From Halobiforma nitratireducens JCM 10879 (GTDB lineage Archaea; Halobacteriota; Halobacteria; Halobacteriales; Natrialbaceae): a stretch of 45,747 bases of DNA. Under the pieces are notes generated by a model. It saw only the letters and a program-made list of their open reading frames with translations, searched no databases and had not been told where the DNA came from. The position numbers and the translations under genes are program-made. Below, piece after piece: positions 23,732 to 33,913 of this stretch. The stretch spans positions 1-45,747 of the forward strand of contig NZ_AOMA01000143.1 in assembly GCF_000337895.1 (NCBI RefSeq), written 5' to 3'. Position 1 is the stretch's first letter. Each line of letters starts with the position of its first letter.

Positions 23732-26069
23732 GCGGATGAGCAAGGTCTCGGTGACCGGCTCCAAGGGCGTCATGCCCGAAGTCATCGAGACGATCCACGG
23801 TCTGAACCTGGTTCATCTCTCGGACTACGACGGCTCCTGGGAGGGGTTCGATAACGGGAGCCCGATCGAAGGAGCCGAGGACGCGTCCGAGAAACTGGTG
23901 ACAGTTCGGGCGCTCAAGAGTACGCTCGCCCTCTCGGAGGAAGATCTGGACTCGGACTGGCGCGCGCAGGCGGTGCAGATAGCCGCGCCAGTACCGAATC
24001 TGGACGAAGAGGGGACGCAATCGCGAGCAGGAGCGGAACAGATTCAAGAAGATTGGCGAGAGCGTCTCGACGAGGTTCGCACGCGAGTCAACGAACTCGA
24101 CGACCAGCGCGACGACGCCCGTGACGAACTCCGACAGGTACAGGAGCGGATCGACCGCGTCGCCCCCTTCGCCGAGCTGGGGATCGACCTCGACCTGCTG
24201 TCGGGGTACGACACGGTCGACCTGCTCGTCGGCGAAGGCTCCCAGCGCGAGGTCGAAGAAGCGCTTGCGGAGTCCGACGACGTTCGGGCCTTCGAGACGT
24301 TCACCGGCGGCGACGTCGTCGCGATCGTCGCGGCTCCCGCGGGCGGCGTCGACGCCGACCCAGGCGGGATCATCGACGACTCGCTGGTCGGCGTCGACTT
24401 CCAGCGCCACGAGGTCCCCGAGACCGAGCGGGGCCCGCGCGCGTACGTCGGCGAACTGGAGGACAAGCAGACGCAACTCGAGTCCGAGATCGACGAGATC
24501 GACGCGGAACTCGAACGAATCAAGGCTGAAGAGGGGCCGTTCCTTCTCCGAGTCGAAGAGGAGCTGTCGGTCGAAGTTCAGCGCGCCGAGGCACCGCTGC
24601 AGTTCGCGACCAGCGAGCGTGCGTTCATCGCCGAGGGATGGATCCCGACCGAAGAGTACGACGACCTCGTCGCCGCGTTGCGCGATGCGGTCGGCGACAG
24701 CGTCGAGATCGAAGAACTCGAGCGAGCGAGCTACGACCGCCACGGGTCGACCCACACCGAAGACATCGCCCAGGGGACCCAGAAGGCACGAGCCGAGAAG
24801 GAAGACGACGAGGCCGCTGCGGAGGCCGAATCCGACGACCAACAGCAGAAGGCCGTCACCGACGGTGGAACGACGGTGACGATGGGCGACGAACCGCCGA
24901 CGATCCAGAAGAACCCGAAAGGCGCGAAGTCGTTCGAGGCCCTGGTCAACGCGGTCAACCGTCCGAAGTACAACGAACTCGATCCGACGATCCTCCTGTT
25001 CCTGACGTTCCCGCTGTTTTTCGGTTTCATGATCAGCGACGTCGGGTACGGGCTGTTGTACGTGCTCGTCGGGTTCTACATGTTCCAGAGCTTCGAACGG
25101 CCGGGAATTACGAGTCTCGGCGGTGTCGCGATGTGGTGTGGCGCGTTTACGATCTTCTTCGGCATCCTGTTCGGAGAGTTCTTCGGGCTACACGAACTTG
25201 GCTACATGATCTTCGGCGAAGAAGGTGCCCCGATGGGCGACAAGGGGCTCTCCCCAGCGACGGCTGACTTCGTCTACGCGTGGCTGATCGTTGCAGTCGC
25301 GCTCGGCGTGCTCCACCTGAACATCGGCTGGATCGTCGACTTCGCCGAGAACATCCTCCACGGCCACGGTCTGTGGGGTGCAATCACCCACAGCGGCTCG
25401 TGGCTCCTGGTCCTCAACGGGATCTGGCTCTGGGTGTTCTCGGCTCAGGCAGCCGACGTCAAGCCCGAGTGGATCTACACCACCTTCGACGGACAGCCGT
25501 TCGCACTCGGCTTCGACGGCTTCGGGATGATGACGGTGTTTACCGTTCCAGGTGTCGTCGAAGCGATTCCTGCCATCGGCGGTGCCCTGGCTGGCTTCGA
25601 CGTCACGTTCCCGCTGCTGATGATCCTCGCCGGCTTCGTGTTGCTCGGCATGGGCGATCCGGCCGAACTCGCCGAGTTCGTGATGCCGTTCGCACACGTC
25701 GTCTCGTACGCCCGGATCACGGCGGTGCTGCTCGCGAAGGGTGGGATGGCGTTCGTCGTCAACCTGCTTGCCTTCGGTGCCGTCGAGACCCAGGCCGGCG
25801 ATCGCCCCTTCATCGCACCCTGGACCGGCGCTACTCCAGCCGACGGGCAGGTGATGTTCGAGGGTCTGTTCCACATGGGCCCAGCCGCCTTCGTCGCCGG
25901 CATTCTCGTGTTGATTGTCGGACATATAGTAGTCCTGTTACTTGGTGTCACAAGTGCCGGATTACAGGGTATCAGGCTCGAGTACGTCGAGTTCTTTAAC
26001 AAGTTTTATGAGGGCGGTGGGAAGAAATACGAACCGTTCGGACACGATCGAAACAACAGTGAGGACTAA
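23718..26069 (+). CDS. atpI: archaeal ATP synthase subunit I (a-type)
   Basis: A 783-aa membrane subunit that forms the ion half-channels and anchors the stalks. The N-terminal ~395 residues are soluble with two coiled coils (about 115-145 and 245-275). A charged Lys/Glu/Asp linker follows, then about eight transmembrane helices from ~415. The conserved VVSYARITAVLLAKGG segment carries the essential Arg facing the c-ring Glu. MLRPERMSKVSVTG is the family's usual start, so the ATG at 23718 is kept despite the overlap with atpH. The stop overlaps the atpK start by 1 nt. Confidence 0.95.
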   Translation: MLRPERMSKVSVTGSKGVMPEVIETIHGLNLVHLSDYDGSWEGFDNGSPIEGAEDASEKLVTVRALKSTLALSEEDLDSDWRAQAVQIAAPVPNLDEEGTQSRAGAEQIQEDWRERLDEVRTRVNELDDQRDDARDELRQVQERIDRVAPFAELGIDLDLLSGYDTVDLLVGEGSQREVEEALAESDDVRAFETFTGGDVVAIVAAPAGGVDADPGGIIDDSLVGVDFQRHEVPETERGPRAYVGELEDKQTQLESEIDEIDAELERIKAEEGPFLLRVEEELSVEVQRAEAPLQFATSERAFIAEGWIPTEEYDDLVAALRDAVGDSVEIEELERASYDRHGSTHTEDIAQGTQKARAEKEDDEAAAEAESDDQQQKAVTDGGTTVTMGDEPPTIQKNPKGAKSFEALVNAVNRPKYNELDPTILLFLTFPLFFGFMISDVGYGLLYVLVGFYMFQSFERPGITSLGGVAMWCGAFTIFFGILFGEFFGLHELGYMIFGEEGAPMGDKGLSPATADFVYAWLIVAVALGVLHLNIGWIVDFAENILHGHGLWGAITHSGSWLLVLNGIWLWVFSAQAADVKPEWIYTTFDGQPFALGFDGFGMMTVFTVPGVVEAIPAIGGALAGFDVTFPLLMILAGFVLLGMGDPAELAEFVMPFAHVVSYARITAVLLAKGGMAFVVNLLAFGAVETQAGDRPFIAPWTGATPADGQVMFEGLFHMGPAAFVAGILVLIVGHIVVLLLGVTSAGLQGIRLEYVEFFNKFYEGGGKKYEPFGHDRNNSED

Positions 26070-26335
26070 TGACAATGGAACTTGCACTCGCAGAACTGGC
26101 CAGTAACGTACTACAGAACGGAGAGATCAACGAAGCACCCTTCCTCGAAGGAGACGCCGCTGCCGCACTGGCAGTCGGTCTGGCTGCGATCGCAGCCGGC
26201 TACGCGGAGCGCGGTATCGGTGCAGCCGCGATCGGCGCTATCGCCGAGGACGACGATCTGTTCGTCCCGGGTCTGATCATGACCGTCCTTCCTGAGACGA
26301 TCGTGATCCTGGCTCTGGTCGTCGTCTTCGTCTAG
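26069..26335 (+). CDS. atpK: archaeal ATP synthase subunit K (c-ring proteolipid)
   Basis: An 88-aa proteolipid with two transmembrane helices (about 31-57 and 64-88), the c-ring rotor unit. The ion-binding carboxylate is Glu76 in LPETIVILAL. The Ala/Gly-rich first helix (AAALAVGLAAIAAGYAERGIGAAAIGAI) packs the ring. The N-terminal ~28 residues are a polar extension. It starts in the overlap TAATG with atpI and is 22 nt before atpE. Confidence 0.94.
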   Translation: MTMELALAELASNVLQNGEINEAPFLEGDAAAALAVGLAAIAAGYAERGIGAAAIGAIAEDDDLFVPGLIMTVLPETIVILALVVVFV

Positions 26336-26357
26336 ATACCACCCCCTTCTCTTACCA

Positions 26358-26939
26358 ATGAGTTTGGACACAGTCGTTGAAGACATACGGGAAGAGGCCC
26401 ACGCGCGTGCGGAGGACATCCGCGACGAGGGCGAGTCCCGCGCCGAGGAGATCGAGTCGGCCGCCGAAGCCGACGCCGACGAGATCCTCGCCGAGGCCGA
26501 ACGGGAGGTCGAGCGCGAGGTGGAACAGCTGCGCGAACAACGCCTCTCCAGTGCGAAGCTGGAAGCGAAACAGAAGCGTCTGGAGGCTCGCCGAGACGTC
26601 CTCACCGACGTTCGTGAGTCGGTGGAGTCGGAGCTGACCGACCTCGAGGGCGACGCTCGCGAGGAACTCACCCAGATCCTGATCGAGGCAGCAAGCGCGG
26701 AGTTCGACGAGGGCAACGATGTCAGCGTCTACGGCCGCGCCGACGACCAGGAGCTAATCGAGTCGCTCGTCGAAGACTACGACGGCTACGAGTTCGCCGG
26801 CGAGTACGACTGCCTCGGTGGCGTCGTCGTCGAGAGCGAACAGTCTCGCGTCCGAGTCAACAATACGTTCGACTCGGTGCTCGAGGACGTCTGGGAAGAC
26901 AACCTCCAGGAGATCAGCAACAGACTCTTCGAGCAATGA
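26358..26939 (+). CDS. atpE: archaeal ATP synthase subunit E
   Basis: A 193-aa peripheral-stalk subunit. A long N-terminal coiled coil (about 1-95, rich in Glu/Arg/Ala) dimerises with AtpH. The C-terminal globular head (about 105-193; CLGGVVVESEQSRVRVNNTFDSVLED) contacts the A3B3 hexamer. It overlaps atpC by 4 nt. Confidence 0.95.
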   Translation: MSLDTVVEDIREEAHARAEDIRDEGESRAEEIESAAEADADEILAEAEREVEREVEQLREQRLSSAKLEAKQKRLEARRDVLTDVRESVESELTDLEGDAREELTQILIEAASAEFDEGNDVSVYGRADDQELIESLVEDYDGYEFAGEYDCLGGVVVESEQSRVRVNNTFDSVLEDVWEDNLQEISNRLFEQ

Positions 26940-27988
26940 AACTGGGCGCCTCGAACACGGAATACGTCAACGCTCGCGTTCGGTCGCGACGCGCCAAGCT
27001 GTTCGGCGACGAGGACTATCGAAAGCTGGTCCGGATGGGCCCGAGCGGTATCGCTCGGTTCATGGAAGAGTCCGAGTACGAACGCGAGATCAACGAGCTC
27101 GGGGCACGCTTTTCGGGAGTCGACCTGATCGAATACGCCTTGAACCGCAACCTCGCGAAACACTTCCAGGACCTCCTGGAGTGGTCCGAGGGACGGATCG
27201 AGGACCTCATCGGCCGGTATCTCCGCAAATTCGACGTCTGGAACCTGAAGACGATCATCCGCGGGATCTACACCGACACGCCGGGCGACCAGATTCGGAC
27301 TGACCTCATCCGTGCCGGCGAGCTCGACGACCGGACTCTCGACCGGCTGCTCGAGGTCGACACGATCGAGGACGCTATCGAGATCCTCGAGGGGACGGTC
27401 TACTACGAGCCACTCGGTGACGGCCTCGAAGAGTTCGAGGAGACCGGCGCACTCGTTCCGCTCGAGAACGCCCTCGACCGGGAGTTCTACGAGCACCTGT
27501 TGGACGACCTCGGTCGACCACAGGAGGGGCCGGAAGCCAAGTACGTCGAGTTCCTACAGGCCGAGATCGACTTCCGAAACGCTCGCAACGCCTTGCGTCT
27601 CGCACGCAGCGGCGCAGACCTCGACCCCGCAGCGTACTACATCGAGGGAGGCGTGTTGTTCGAACAGGACGAGCTGAGTCGCCTCGTCACGGATTACGAC
27701 GAGTTGGTTGATCACATCGCCGAAAACAAACGCTACGGCGACCGGCTCTCGGGAGCACTCCGTCGACTCCGAGAAGCTGACAGCCTTATCCAGTTCGAGC
27801 ACGCACTAGACGCTGCGTTGCTCCAGTACTCCGATACGCTCTCGAGCATCTATCCAGTGTCGGTCTCGGCTGTGCTGTCGTACATCCTCGCGAAGGAGCG
27901 CGAGGTCGAAAACATCCGCGCGATCGCACGGGGTCGTGAGGTCGGGCTCGACGAAAGCGAAATCGAAGAGGAGTTGGTGATCCTATGA
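26936..27988 (+). CDS. atpC: archaeal ATP synthase subunit C
   Basis: A 350-aa V-ATPase subunit d/C homologue that couples the central stalk to the c-ring. The family opening (NTEYVNARVRSRRAKLFGDEDYRKL) and the later NLKTIIRGIYTD segment are clear. It is all alpha-helical with the expected length. It overlaps both neighbours by 4 nt (ATGA type). Confidence 0.95.
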   Translation: MKLGASNTEYVNARVRSRRAKLFGDEDYRKLVRMGPSGIARFMEESEYEREINELGARFSGVDLIEYALNRNLAKHFQDLLEWSEGRIEDLIGRYLRKFDVWNLKTIIRGIYTDTPGDQIRTDLIRAGELDDRTLDRLLEVDTIEDAIEILEGTVYYEPLGDGLEEFEETGALVPLENALDREFYEHLLDDLGRPQEGPEAKYVEFLQAEIDFRNARNALRLARSGADLDPAAYYIEGGVLFEQDELSRLVTDYDELVDHIAENKRYGDRLSGALRRLREADSLIQFEHALDAALLQYSDTLSSIYPVSVSAVLSYILAKEREVENIRAIARGREVGLDESEIEEELVIL

Positions 27989-28335
27989 GCCAGGAAATCG
28001 CAGTCGTCGGCAGTCCGGAGTTTACGACCGGGTTCCGTCTCGCGGGCGTTCGACGGTTCGAGAACGTCCCGGACGACGAGAAAGACGACGAGTTAGACGA
28101 CGCGGTAACCGACGTCCTCGAGGACGACGGCGTCGGTATCGTCGTCATGCACGACGACGACCTCGAGTACCTCTCTCGTGCCGTGCGCCAGGAAGCCGAG
28201 ACGAGCGTCGAACCGGTCGTCGTGACTATCGGAAGCGGAGCCGGTGGCGGCGGACTGCGCGACCAGATCAAGCGAGCGATCGGGATCGACCTGATGGAAG
28301 AGGAAGAGGCGGAAGACACGGAAGACAGCGAGTAA
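27985..28335 (+). CDS. atpF: archaeal ATP synthase subunit F
   Basis: A 116-aa central-stalk subunit (MSQEIAVVGSPEFTTGFRLAGVRRF). It has the CheY-like fold of the family with a flexible acidic C-terminus (EEEEAEDTEDSE), and binds AtpD in the rotor. It starts in the atpC stop overlap and ends 6 nt before atpA. Confidence 0.94.
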   Translation: MSQEIAVVGSPEFTTGFRLAGVRRFENVPDDEKDDELDDAVTDVLEDDGVGIVVMHDDDLEYLSRAVRQEAETSVEPVVVTIGSGAGGGGLRDQIKRAIGIDLMEEEEAEDTEDSE

Positions 28336-28341
28336 CCAACT

Positions 28342-30111
28342 ATGAGCCAGGCAGACGAAACACAAACCGAGACCGTCAGCGAAGACGGTGTCATCGAAAG
28401 CGTGAGTGGTCCAGTCGTGACCGCCACGGACCTCGACGCCCGGATGAACGACGTCGTCTACGTCGGCGACGAAGGCCTGATGGGCGAGGTCATCGAGATC
28501 GAAGGGAACCTGACCACCATTCAGGTGTACGAAGAAACGTCCGGCGTCGGCCCGGGCGAGCCCGTCGAGAACACGGGCGAGCCCCTTTCCGTCGACCTCG
28601 GACCCGGCATGCTCGACTCCATTTACGACGGCGTCCAGCGGCCGCTGGACGTCCTCGAGGACAAGATGGGAACGGCGTTTCTCGACCGTGGCGTCGACGC
28701 GCCCGGTATCGACCTCGAGAAGCAGTGGGAGTTCGAACCCGAAGTCGAGGAAGGCGACGAGGTCGAGCCCGGCGATGTCGTCGGGACCGTCCCCGAAACG
28801 GTCACCATCGACCACAAGGTCATGGTCCCCCCGGACTACGAGGGCGGTGAGGTCACCGCGATCGAAAGCGGCGAGTTCACCGTCGAGGAGACCGTCGTCG
28901 AACTCTCCTCCGGCGAGGAGATACAGATGCACCAAGAGTGGCCGGTTCGTCAGGCCCGACCGGCCGAGAACAAGGAGACGCCGACCGAGCCGCTGGTCAC
29001 CGGCCAGCGCGTGCAGGACGGCCTGTTCCCGCTCGCGAAGGGCGGAACGGCGGCCATTCCGGGCCCATTCGGCTCCGGAAAGACCGTCACCCAGCAACAG
29101 CTCGCGAAGTGGTCCGACGCGGACATCGTCGTCTACATCGGCTGTGGCGAGCGTGGCAACGAGATGACCGAGGTCATCGAGGACTTCCCGGAACTGCCGG
29201 ACCCACAGACCGGCAACCCGCTGATGGCCCGGACCTGCCTCATCGCGAATACGTCGAACATGCCCGTCGCAGCCCGTGAGTCCTGTATCTACACGGGCAT
29301 CACGATCGCCGAATACTACCGCGACATGGGCTACGACGTCGCGCTGATGGCCGACTCCACCTCCCGGTGGGCCGAGGCCATGCGCGAAATTTCGAGCCGA
29401 CTCGAGGAGATGCCCGGCGAAGAGGGATACCCCGCCTATCTCGCCGCGCGTCTCTCGGAGTTCTACGAACGCGCCGGCCGATTCGAGCTGATCAACGGCG
29501 ACGAAGGGACGATCTCGGTCGTCGGTGCAGTCTCGCCGCCGGGTGGGGACTTCTCCGAGCCGGTCACCCAGAACACGCTGCGTATCGTCAAGACGTTCTG
29601 GGCGCTCGACGCCGACCTCGCGGAGCGTCGACACTTCCCCTCGATCAACTGGAACGAGTCGTACTCGCTGTACAAGGACCAGCTCGACCCCTGGTGGACC
29701 AGCGAAATCGCCAGCGACTGGGCGGAGGTACGCCAGTGGGCCGTCGACGTGTTAGACGAGGAAGACGAACTCCAAGAGATCGTCCAGCTCGTCGGAAAGG
29801 ACGCGCTGCCGGAAGACCAGCAGCTCACGCTCGAGGTCGCTCGCTACCTGCGTGAGGCCTGGCTCCAGCAGAACGCCCTGCACGACGTCGACACCTACTG
29901 CGAACCGGAGAAGACGTACCGGATGCTGACGGCGATCAAGACGTTCAACGACGAGGCCTTCGACGCGCTCGAGGCCGGTGTCCCGGTCGAGGAGATCCAG
30001 GATGTCGATGCGGCACCGCGACTCAACCGGATGGGAACCTCCGAGGACTGGGAGGCGTTCATCGACGAGATCGAAGCGGACCTCGAAGAACAACTGCGAG
30101 CACTGTACTAA
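28342..30111 (+). CDS. atpA: archaeal ATP synthase catalytic subunit A
   Basis: A 589-aa catalytic subunit. The N-terminal barrel (about 17-85) is followed by the non-homologous region unique to A/V-type subunits (about 120-210). Walker A is GPFGSGKT at 241-248. Further motifs are GCGERGNEM (catalytic Glu) and [31 protein letters not shown]. Some archaeal atpA genes carry an intein in the P-loop; this one is uninterrupted. It ends 2 nt before atpB. Confidence 0.97.
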   Translation: MSQADETQTETVSEDGVIESVSGPVVTATDLDARMNDVVYVGDEGLMGEVIEIEGNLTTIQVYEETSGVGPGEPVENTGEPLSVDLGPGMLDSIYDGVQRPLDVLEDKMGTAFLDRGVDAPGIDLEKQWEFEPEVEEGDEVEPGDVVGTVPETVTIDHKVMVPPDYEGGEVTAIESGEFTVEETVVELSSGEEIQMHQEWPVRQARPAENKETPTEPLVTGQRVQDGLFPLAKGGTAAIPGPFGSGKTVTQQQLAKWSDADIVVYIGCGERGNEMTEVIEDFPELPDPQTGNPLMARTCLIANTSNMPVAARESCIYTGITIAEYYRDMGYDVALMADSTSRWAEAMREISSRLEEMPGEEGYPAYLAARLSEFYERAGRFELINGDEGTISVVGAVSPPGGDFSEPVTQNTLRIVKTFWALDADLAERRHFPSINWNESYSLYKDQLDPWWTSEIASDWAEVRQWAVDVLDEEDELQEIVQLVGKDALPEDQQLTLEVARYLREAWLQQNALHDVDTYCEPEKTYRMLTAIKTFNDEAFDALEAGVPVEEIQDVDAAPRLNRMGTSEDWEAFIDEIEADLEEQLRALY

Positions 30112-30113
30112 CG

Positions 30114-31526
30114 ATGAAAGAGTACCAGACTATCACGGAAATCAGCGGACCGCTGGTGTTCGCCGAGGTCGACGAGCCCGTCGGCTACGACGAGATCGTC
30201 GAGATCGAGACGCCCCAGGGCGACACCCTTCGCGGACAGGTACTGGAATCGAGCGACGGACTCGTCTCGATCCAGGTGTTCGAAGGCACGGGCGGTATCG
30301 ACCGCAACGCCTCCGTTCGCTTCCTGGGCGAGACGATGAAGATGCCCGTCACCGAGGATCTGCTCGGGCGGGTGCTCGACGGCTCCGGGAACCCGATCGA
30401 CGACGGCCCGGAGATCGTCCCCGACGAGCGACGCGACATCGTCGGTGAAGCGATCAATCCCTTCTCCCGGGAGTACCCCGAGGAGTTCATCCAGACCGGC
30501 GTGTCGGCTATCGACGGCATGAACACGCTGGTTCGGGGTCAGAAGCTGCCGATCTTCTCCGGCTCGGGGCTGCCCCACAACGAACTCGCACTACAGATCG
30601 CCCGTCAGGCGACCGTTCCCGAAGAAGAAGAAGGAGACGAAGGCGACGGCTCGGAGTTCGCAGTCATCTTCGGCGCGATGGGGATCACCCAGGAAGAGGC
30701 AAACGAGTTCATGGACGACTTCGAGCGTACCGGCGCACTCGAGCGGTCGGTCGTCTTCATGAACCTCGCGGACGACCCGGCAGTCGAACGCCAGGTCACG
30801 CCGCGACTCGCCCTGACCACGGCCGAGTACCTCGCCTTCGAGAAGGACTACCACGTACTGGTCATCCTTACGGACATGACCAACTACTGTGAGGCGCTCC
30901 GTGAGATCGGTGCCGCACGTGAGGAGGTCCCTGGCCGACGTGGGTACCCCGGTTACATGTACACCGACCTGGCCCAGCTCTACGAGCGTGCCGGTCGAAT
31001 CGAGGGCAAGGAAGGATCGGTCACCCAGATTCCGATTCTGACGATGCCCGGCGACGACGACACCCACCCGATCCCGGACCTGACTGGCTACATTACCGAG
31101 GGCCAGATCATGATGGACCGGGACCTGAACAGCCAGGGCGTCGAGCCGCCGATCAACGTCCTGCCCAGCCTGTCCCGGCTGATGGACGACGGTATCGGCG
31201 AAGGGCTCACCCGCGAGGACCACGGCGACGTCTCCGACCAGATGTACGCCGCCTACGCGGAGGGTGAGGACCTGCGTGACCTCGTGAACATCGTCGGTCG
31301 CGAAGCGCTCTCCGAGCGGGACAACAAGTTCCTCGACTTCGCCGACCGGTTCGAAGAGGAGTTCGTCCAGCAGGGGTACGACACCAACCGCTCGATCGAC
31401 GAAACCCTGGAGATCGGCTGGGACCTCCTCTCGATGCTGCCCGAGGAGGAACTCAACCGTATCGACGAAGAGCTCATCGACGAGCACTACCGCGAGGAAG
31501 AGGTCGAGGCCGTCCAGGCCGACTGA
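30114..31526 (+). CDS. atpB: archaeal ATP synthase regulatory subunit B
   Basis: A 470-aa non-catalytic nucleotide-binding subunit that alternates with AtpA in the hexamer. Its P-loop is degenerate ([11 protein letters not shown]), as expected. The [36 protein letters not shown] signature is complete. The last gene of the tight cluster; a short T-run (CGTTTTTCG, about 31545) follows the stop and could terminate some transcripts before atpD. Confidence 0.97.
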   Translation: MKEYQTITEISGPLVFAEVDEPVGYDEIVEIETPQGDTLRGQVLESSDGLVSIQVFEGTGGIDRNASVRFLGETMKMPVTEDLLGRVLDGSGNPIDDGPEIVPDERRDIVGEAINPFSREYPEEFIQTGVSAIDGMNTLVRGQKLPIFSGSGLPHNELALQIARQATVPEEEEGDEGDGSEFAVIFGAMGITQEEANEFMDDFERTGALERSVVFMNLADDPAVERQVTPRLALTTAEYLAFEKDYHVLVILTDMTNYCEALREIGAAREEVPGRRGYPGYMYTDLAQLYERAGRIEGKEGSVTQIPILTMPGDDDTHPIPDLTGYITEGQIMMDRDLNSQGVEPPINVLPSLSRLMDDGIGEGLTREDHGDVSDQMYAAYAEGEDLRDLVNIVGREALSERDNKFLDFADRFEEEFVQQGYDTNRSIDETLEIGWDLLSMLPEEELNRIDEELIDEHYREEEVEAVQAD

Positions 31527-31871
31527 TCGCACCGCGTTCTTGCCGTTTTTCGAAGGCCACTCGAGCCGTGTGCAGGCTCCGTGGACGAATCTCCCCGCAG
31601 ATACGTCCGGAGGGACGTCACGGCCCCATCGATTCTCGTGAACGATTGAAACGACTGTAGTGCCAGGGAGGCGGTTACTTCGGCACTGAGACCCGCGTCG
31701 TCTCCTGCGAACTGCGGCTACGCGGAGCTTTACAAGGGTCGCCAGACGAGCGACGTGGTCGATCTCTTTCTCGGCAGACATACCGTTCGTCGGGGCGTCG
31801 CGAACGGGCCGCCTTCGGGGCAAACAAAACTGTAAACAGTTATCCGACTGGGGGCGCAATCCCCCGACAAG
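31527..31871. other. atpB-atpD intergenic region
   Basis: These 345 nt interrupt an otherwise almost gapless operon. I see no convincing gene in any frame. Elements seen are a T-rich spot at 31545-31553 after atpB and the inverted repeat AACTGT-AA-ACAGTT at 31828-31841, about 30-44 nt before the atpD ATG, in the AT-rich promoter-like stretch. So atpD probably has its own promoter. Confidence 0.6.
31828..31841. promoter_or_regulatory. inverted repeat in atpD promoter region
   Basis: AACTGT-AA-ACAGTT, with 6-bp perfect arms, overlaps the position expected for the atpD BRE/TATA (ATG at 31872). It could be an operator for a dimeric regulator. No T-run follows, so it is not a terminator. Confidence 0.4.
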
Positions 31872-32618
31872 ATGGCCAAGGACGTAAAGCCCACCCGCAA
31901 GAACCTGATGGAGATCGAAGATCGGATCGAACTCTCCGAACGCGGGCACGGCACCCTCGAGAAGAAACGGGACGGGCTGATCATGGAATTCATGGACATC
32001 CTGGACAAGGCCCAGGACGTCCGTGGAGACCTCGCCGACGACTACGAGGACGCCCAAAAGAAAATCAATATGGCACGTGCCATGGAAGGCGATGTCGCGG
32101 TCCGGGGCGCTGCTGCAGCCCTGCAGGAACACCCCGAGATCACCACCGAATCGAAGAACATCATGGGCGTCGTCGTCCCACAGATCGAGTCCTCCCGAGT
32201 CTCCAAGAGCCTCGACGAACGCGGGTACGGCATCATGGGCACCTCGGCCCGTATTGACGAGGCCGCCGAAGCCTACGAGGACCTGCTCGAGAGCATCATC
32301 CTCGCCGCCGAGGTCGAGACGGCGATGAAGAAGATGCTCCGAGAGATCGAGACGACCAAGCGTCGCGTCAACGCCCTCGAGTTCAAGCTCCTGCCGGAGC
32401 TGTACGACAGCCAGGAGTACATCGAACAGAAACTCGAAGAGCAGGAACGCGAGGAGACGTTCCGCCTGAAGAAGATCAAGGAGAAGAAAGAAGCCGAAGA
32501 GGCCGAAGAAAAACGAAAAGCCGCCGAGGAGGGAGACGGTGAAGCTGCCGACGAGAGCCAGGAAGAACTCGACGACGTTCAGCCGGACACGGCTGCACAG
32601 TCACCGACGGGTAACTGA
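31872..32618 (+). CDS. atpD: archaeal ATP synthase subunit D
   Basis: A 248-aa central rotor shaft subunit. Long N- and C-terminal helices form the coiled coil ([32 protein letters not shown] at the start and [30 protein letters not shown] later). It extends past the usual ~210 aa with a charged Glu/Lys then acidic tail. Separated from atpB by 345 nt but on the same strand, it completes the set of soluble subunits. Confidence 0.95.
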   Translation: MAKDVKPTRKNLMEIEDRIELSERGHGTLEKKRDGLIMEFMDILDKAQDVRGDLADDYEDAQKKINMARAMEGDVAVRGAAAALQEHPEITTESKNIMGVVVPQIESSRVSKSLDERGYGIMGTSARIDEAAEAYEDLLESIILAAEVETAMKKMLREIETTKRRVNALEFKLLPELYDSQEYIEQKLEEQEREETFRLKKIKEKKEAEEAEEKRKAAEEGDGEAADESQEELDDVQPDTAAQSPTGN

Positions 32619-32741
32619 CCTGCCGGCCGGTTCGCTCGGCTCGCATTTCTCCTCTCGTCTCGTCTCTCCCGGCCTCGTTTGCCGCCTCCATCGTGAGGTC
32701 GTCTCTCTGCGCGCGTTTCCGAGGCGTATCGACCGTACCTC

Positions 32742-32752
32742 TATACAACCCC
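32742..32752 (+). promoter_or_regulatory. TATA box of DUF6276-like gene
   Basis: CTCTATACAAC is 23-33 nt before the ATG at 32775, indicating a leaderless transcript separate from atpD. Confidence 0.55.
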
Positions 32753-32774
32753 CGCACCGACTGCGACCGAATCC

Positions 32775-33179
32775 ATGACCTGTTCCGCCTGCGGTGACAC
32801 CACGGTCCCGGTTTCCGTTCCCGAAGAGTACCGCGAGCATGCACCCGCGGAGTCGGCCCGCGTTTCGTGTTGTACCAACTGTCTTCGGGTAGCCCCGAAC
32901 GAAGAGGCCGAAGCCGACGACGGTGAGGAGCCCGACTTCTCACGTATCAGCGACGCGTTTCCCACGGCATCGTCACGAGCGGTCCCGCTCGTACTCGCGA
33001 TGCACCTGTGTTCGTCGCTCGCGACGAACAAACGTGCGATCGAGTCCCTGCTCCGAGAGGTGGAACGTGCCGGCACGGACCCGCTCCTCACGATCGATCG
33101 TCTCGCGGCCGACCCTGAACTCGAGCCGGCAATCGATCTCGATCGTCGTCGACACCAACTCGAGCAGCTACTATACTGA
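32775..33179 (+). CDS. zinc-ribbon protein (DUF6276-like)
   Basis: A 134-aa haloarchaeal protein. Two Cys pairs (CSAC at 3-6; CCTNC near 32-36) form a likely zinc ribbon in the first 40 residues. The rest is helical (SRAVPLVLAMHLCSSLATNKRAIESLLREVERAGTDPLLTIDRLA). The DUF6276 name is from memory. Function unknown. It sits just after the ATP synthase genes, but its own TATA box and the 156-nt gap suggest separate transcription. Confidence 0.78.
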   Translation: MTCSACGDTTVPVSVPEEYREHAPAESARVSCCTNCLRVAPNEEAEADDGEEPDFSRISDAFPTASSRAVPLVLAMHLCSSLATNKRAIESLLREVERAGTDPLLTIDRLAADPELEPAIDLDRRRHQLEQLLY

Positions 33180-33366
33180 ACTCGTCGAACCGTCTTCCCG
33201 GGTCGAATTCTCCGAGACACGAGTCCGGTGTGGTCGATCGAACTCACGGATTTCGCGGCCCGGCAAGGATGATTCTATCGGTCGAGGAACAGAACAGGCG
33301 TCGAGACCCAGATCGATACCAGCACGGAAGAGACAGCTAGCGGCGGCCACGTCCATCGGCAGATGG

Positions 33367-33423
33367 GTGTGACGTGATGTGACGTGACGTGACGTGACGT
33401 GCGGGCCTGACGGACGTGACGTG
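33367..33423. repeat. pentanucleotide microsatellite (TGACG)n
   Basis: Repeats of TGACG (GTGACGTGACGT...) run over 33367-33401 with one TGATG variant, and a further GGACGTGACGTG is at 33412-33423. It lies between the convergent DUF6276-like and DUF5811-like genes and ends a few bases before the latter's stop. It creates a ladder of overlapping ACGT palindromes. Confidence 0.85.
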
Positions 33424-33426
33424 CTG

Positions 33427-33819
33427 CTATTTCGCCGTCGGCGTCACGTCGTTACTGATCGCCTGTTTGACCTGCAGTGCCGCCGTCGCGGCCAGCCCGC
33501 GTGCGACTTCGTCGCGCTCGTCGGCCGTAATGAGCTCTTCGGCGGGGTCCTCGAGGTCGGGGGTGAAGCCGGCGCTGACCGCGTGGCCGATCGGCGGGCG
33601 AACCGCGACGGTGACCTGCGGGCCGGTAGCGCCGGTCGAAACGTTGGCGTCGACGACGTATTCGTCGGGCAGGTACTCGCGCGTGCGCGCGGCGATCCGG
33701 GAGACGTCCCGGTTGAGGGTCCGTTTCTGCGTTCGCGAGAGGTCGGGAACGTCCGCCGCGGCGCGTTGACCTGCGGCTGTTTCACCCGGCAGCCCTGCGT
33801 ACGGCGTATTTCCGTTCAT
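33427..33819 (-). CDS. haloarchaeal protein (DUF5811-like)
   Basis: A 130-aa protein, MNGNTPYAGLPGE at the N-terminus. A central alpha/beta segment (TREYLPDEYVVDANVSTGATGPQVTVAVRPPIGHAVSAGFTPD) precedes an acidic helix and a C-terminal helix (ERDEVARGLAATAALQVKQAI). The DUF5811 name is from memory and the function is unknown. Starting at 33819 avoids ten upstream residues not typical of the family. It is on the same strand as pdaD, 94 nt downstream of it. Confidence 0.8.
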   Translation of the reverse strand: MNGNTPYAGLPGETAAGQRAAADVPDLSRTQKRTLNRDVSRIAARTREYLPDEYVVDANVSTGATGPQVTVAVRPPIGHAVSAGFTPDLEDPAEELITADERDEVARGLAATAALQVKQAISNDVTPTAK

Positions 33820-33913
33820 GAGAAACGTATGCCTGACCAAAGAGCCCACAGGTCAAAAGCGTTCGCCTTCGCACACCAGCCAATACGGGTACGAACTCGG
33901 CTCTCGAGACCCG

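Noticed and set aside
28093..29634. Long minus-strand frame opposite atpF/atpA
   Set aside because: Mirror of highly conserved ATP synthase genes, with composition typical of antisense frames in GC-rich DNA.
28342..30111. Intein in atpA
   Set aside because: The P-loop region GPFGSGKT reads straight through and total length is normal.
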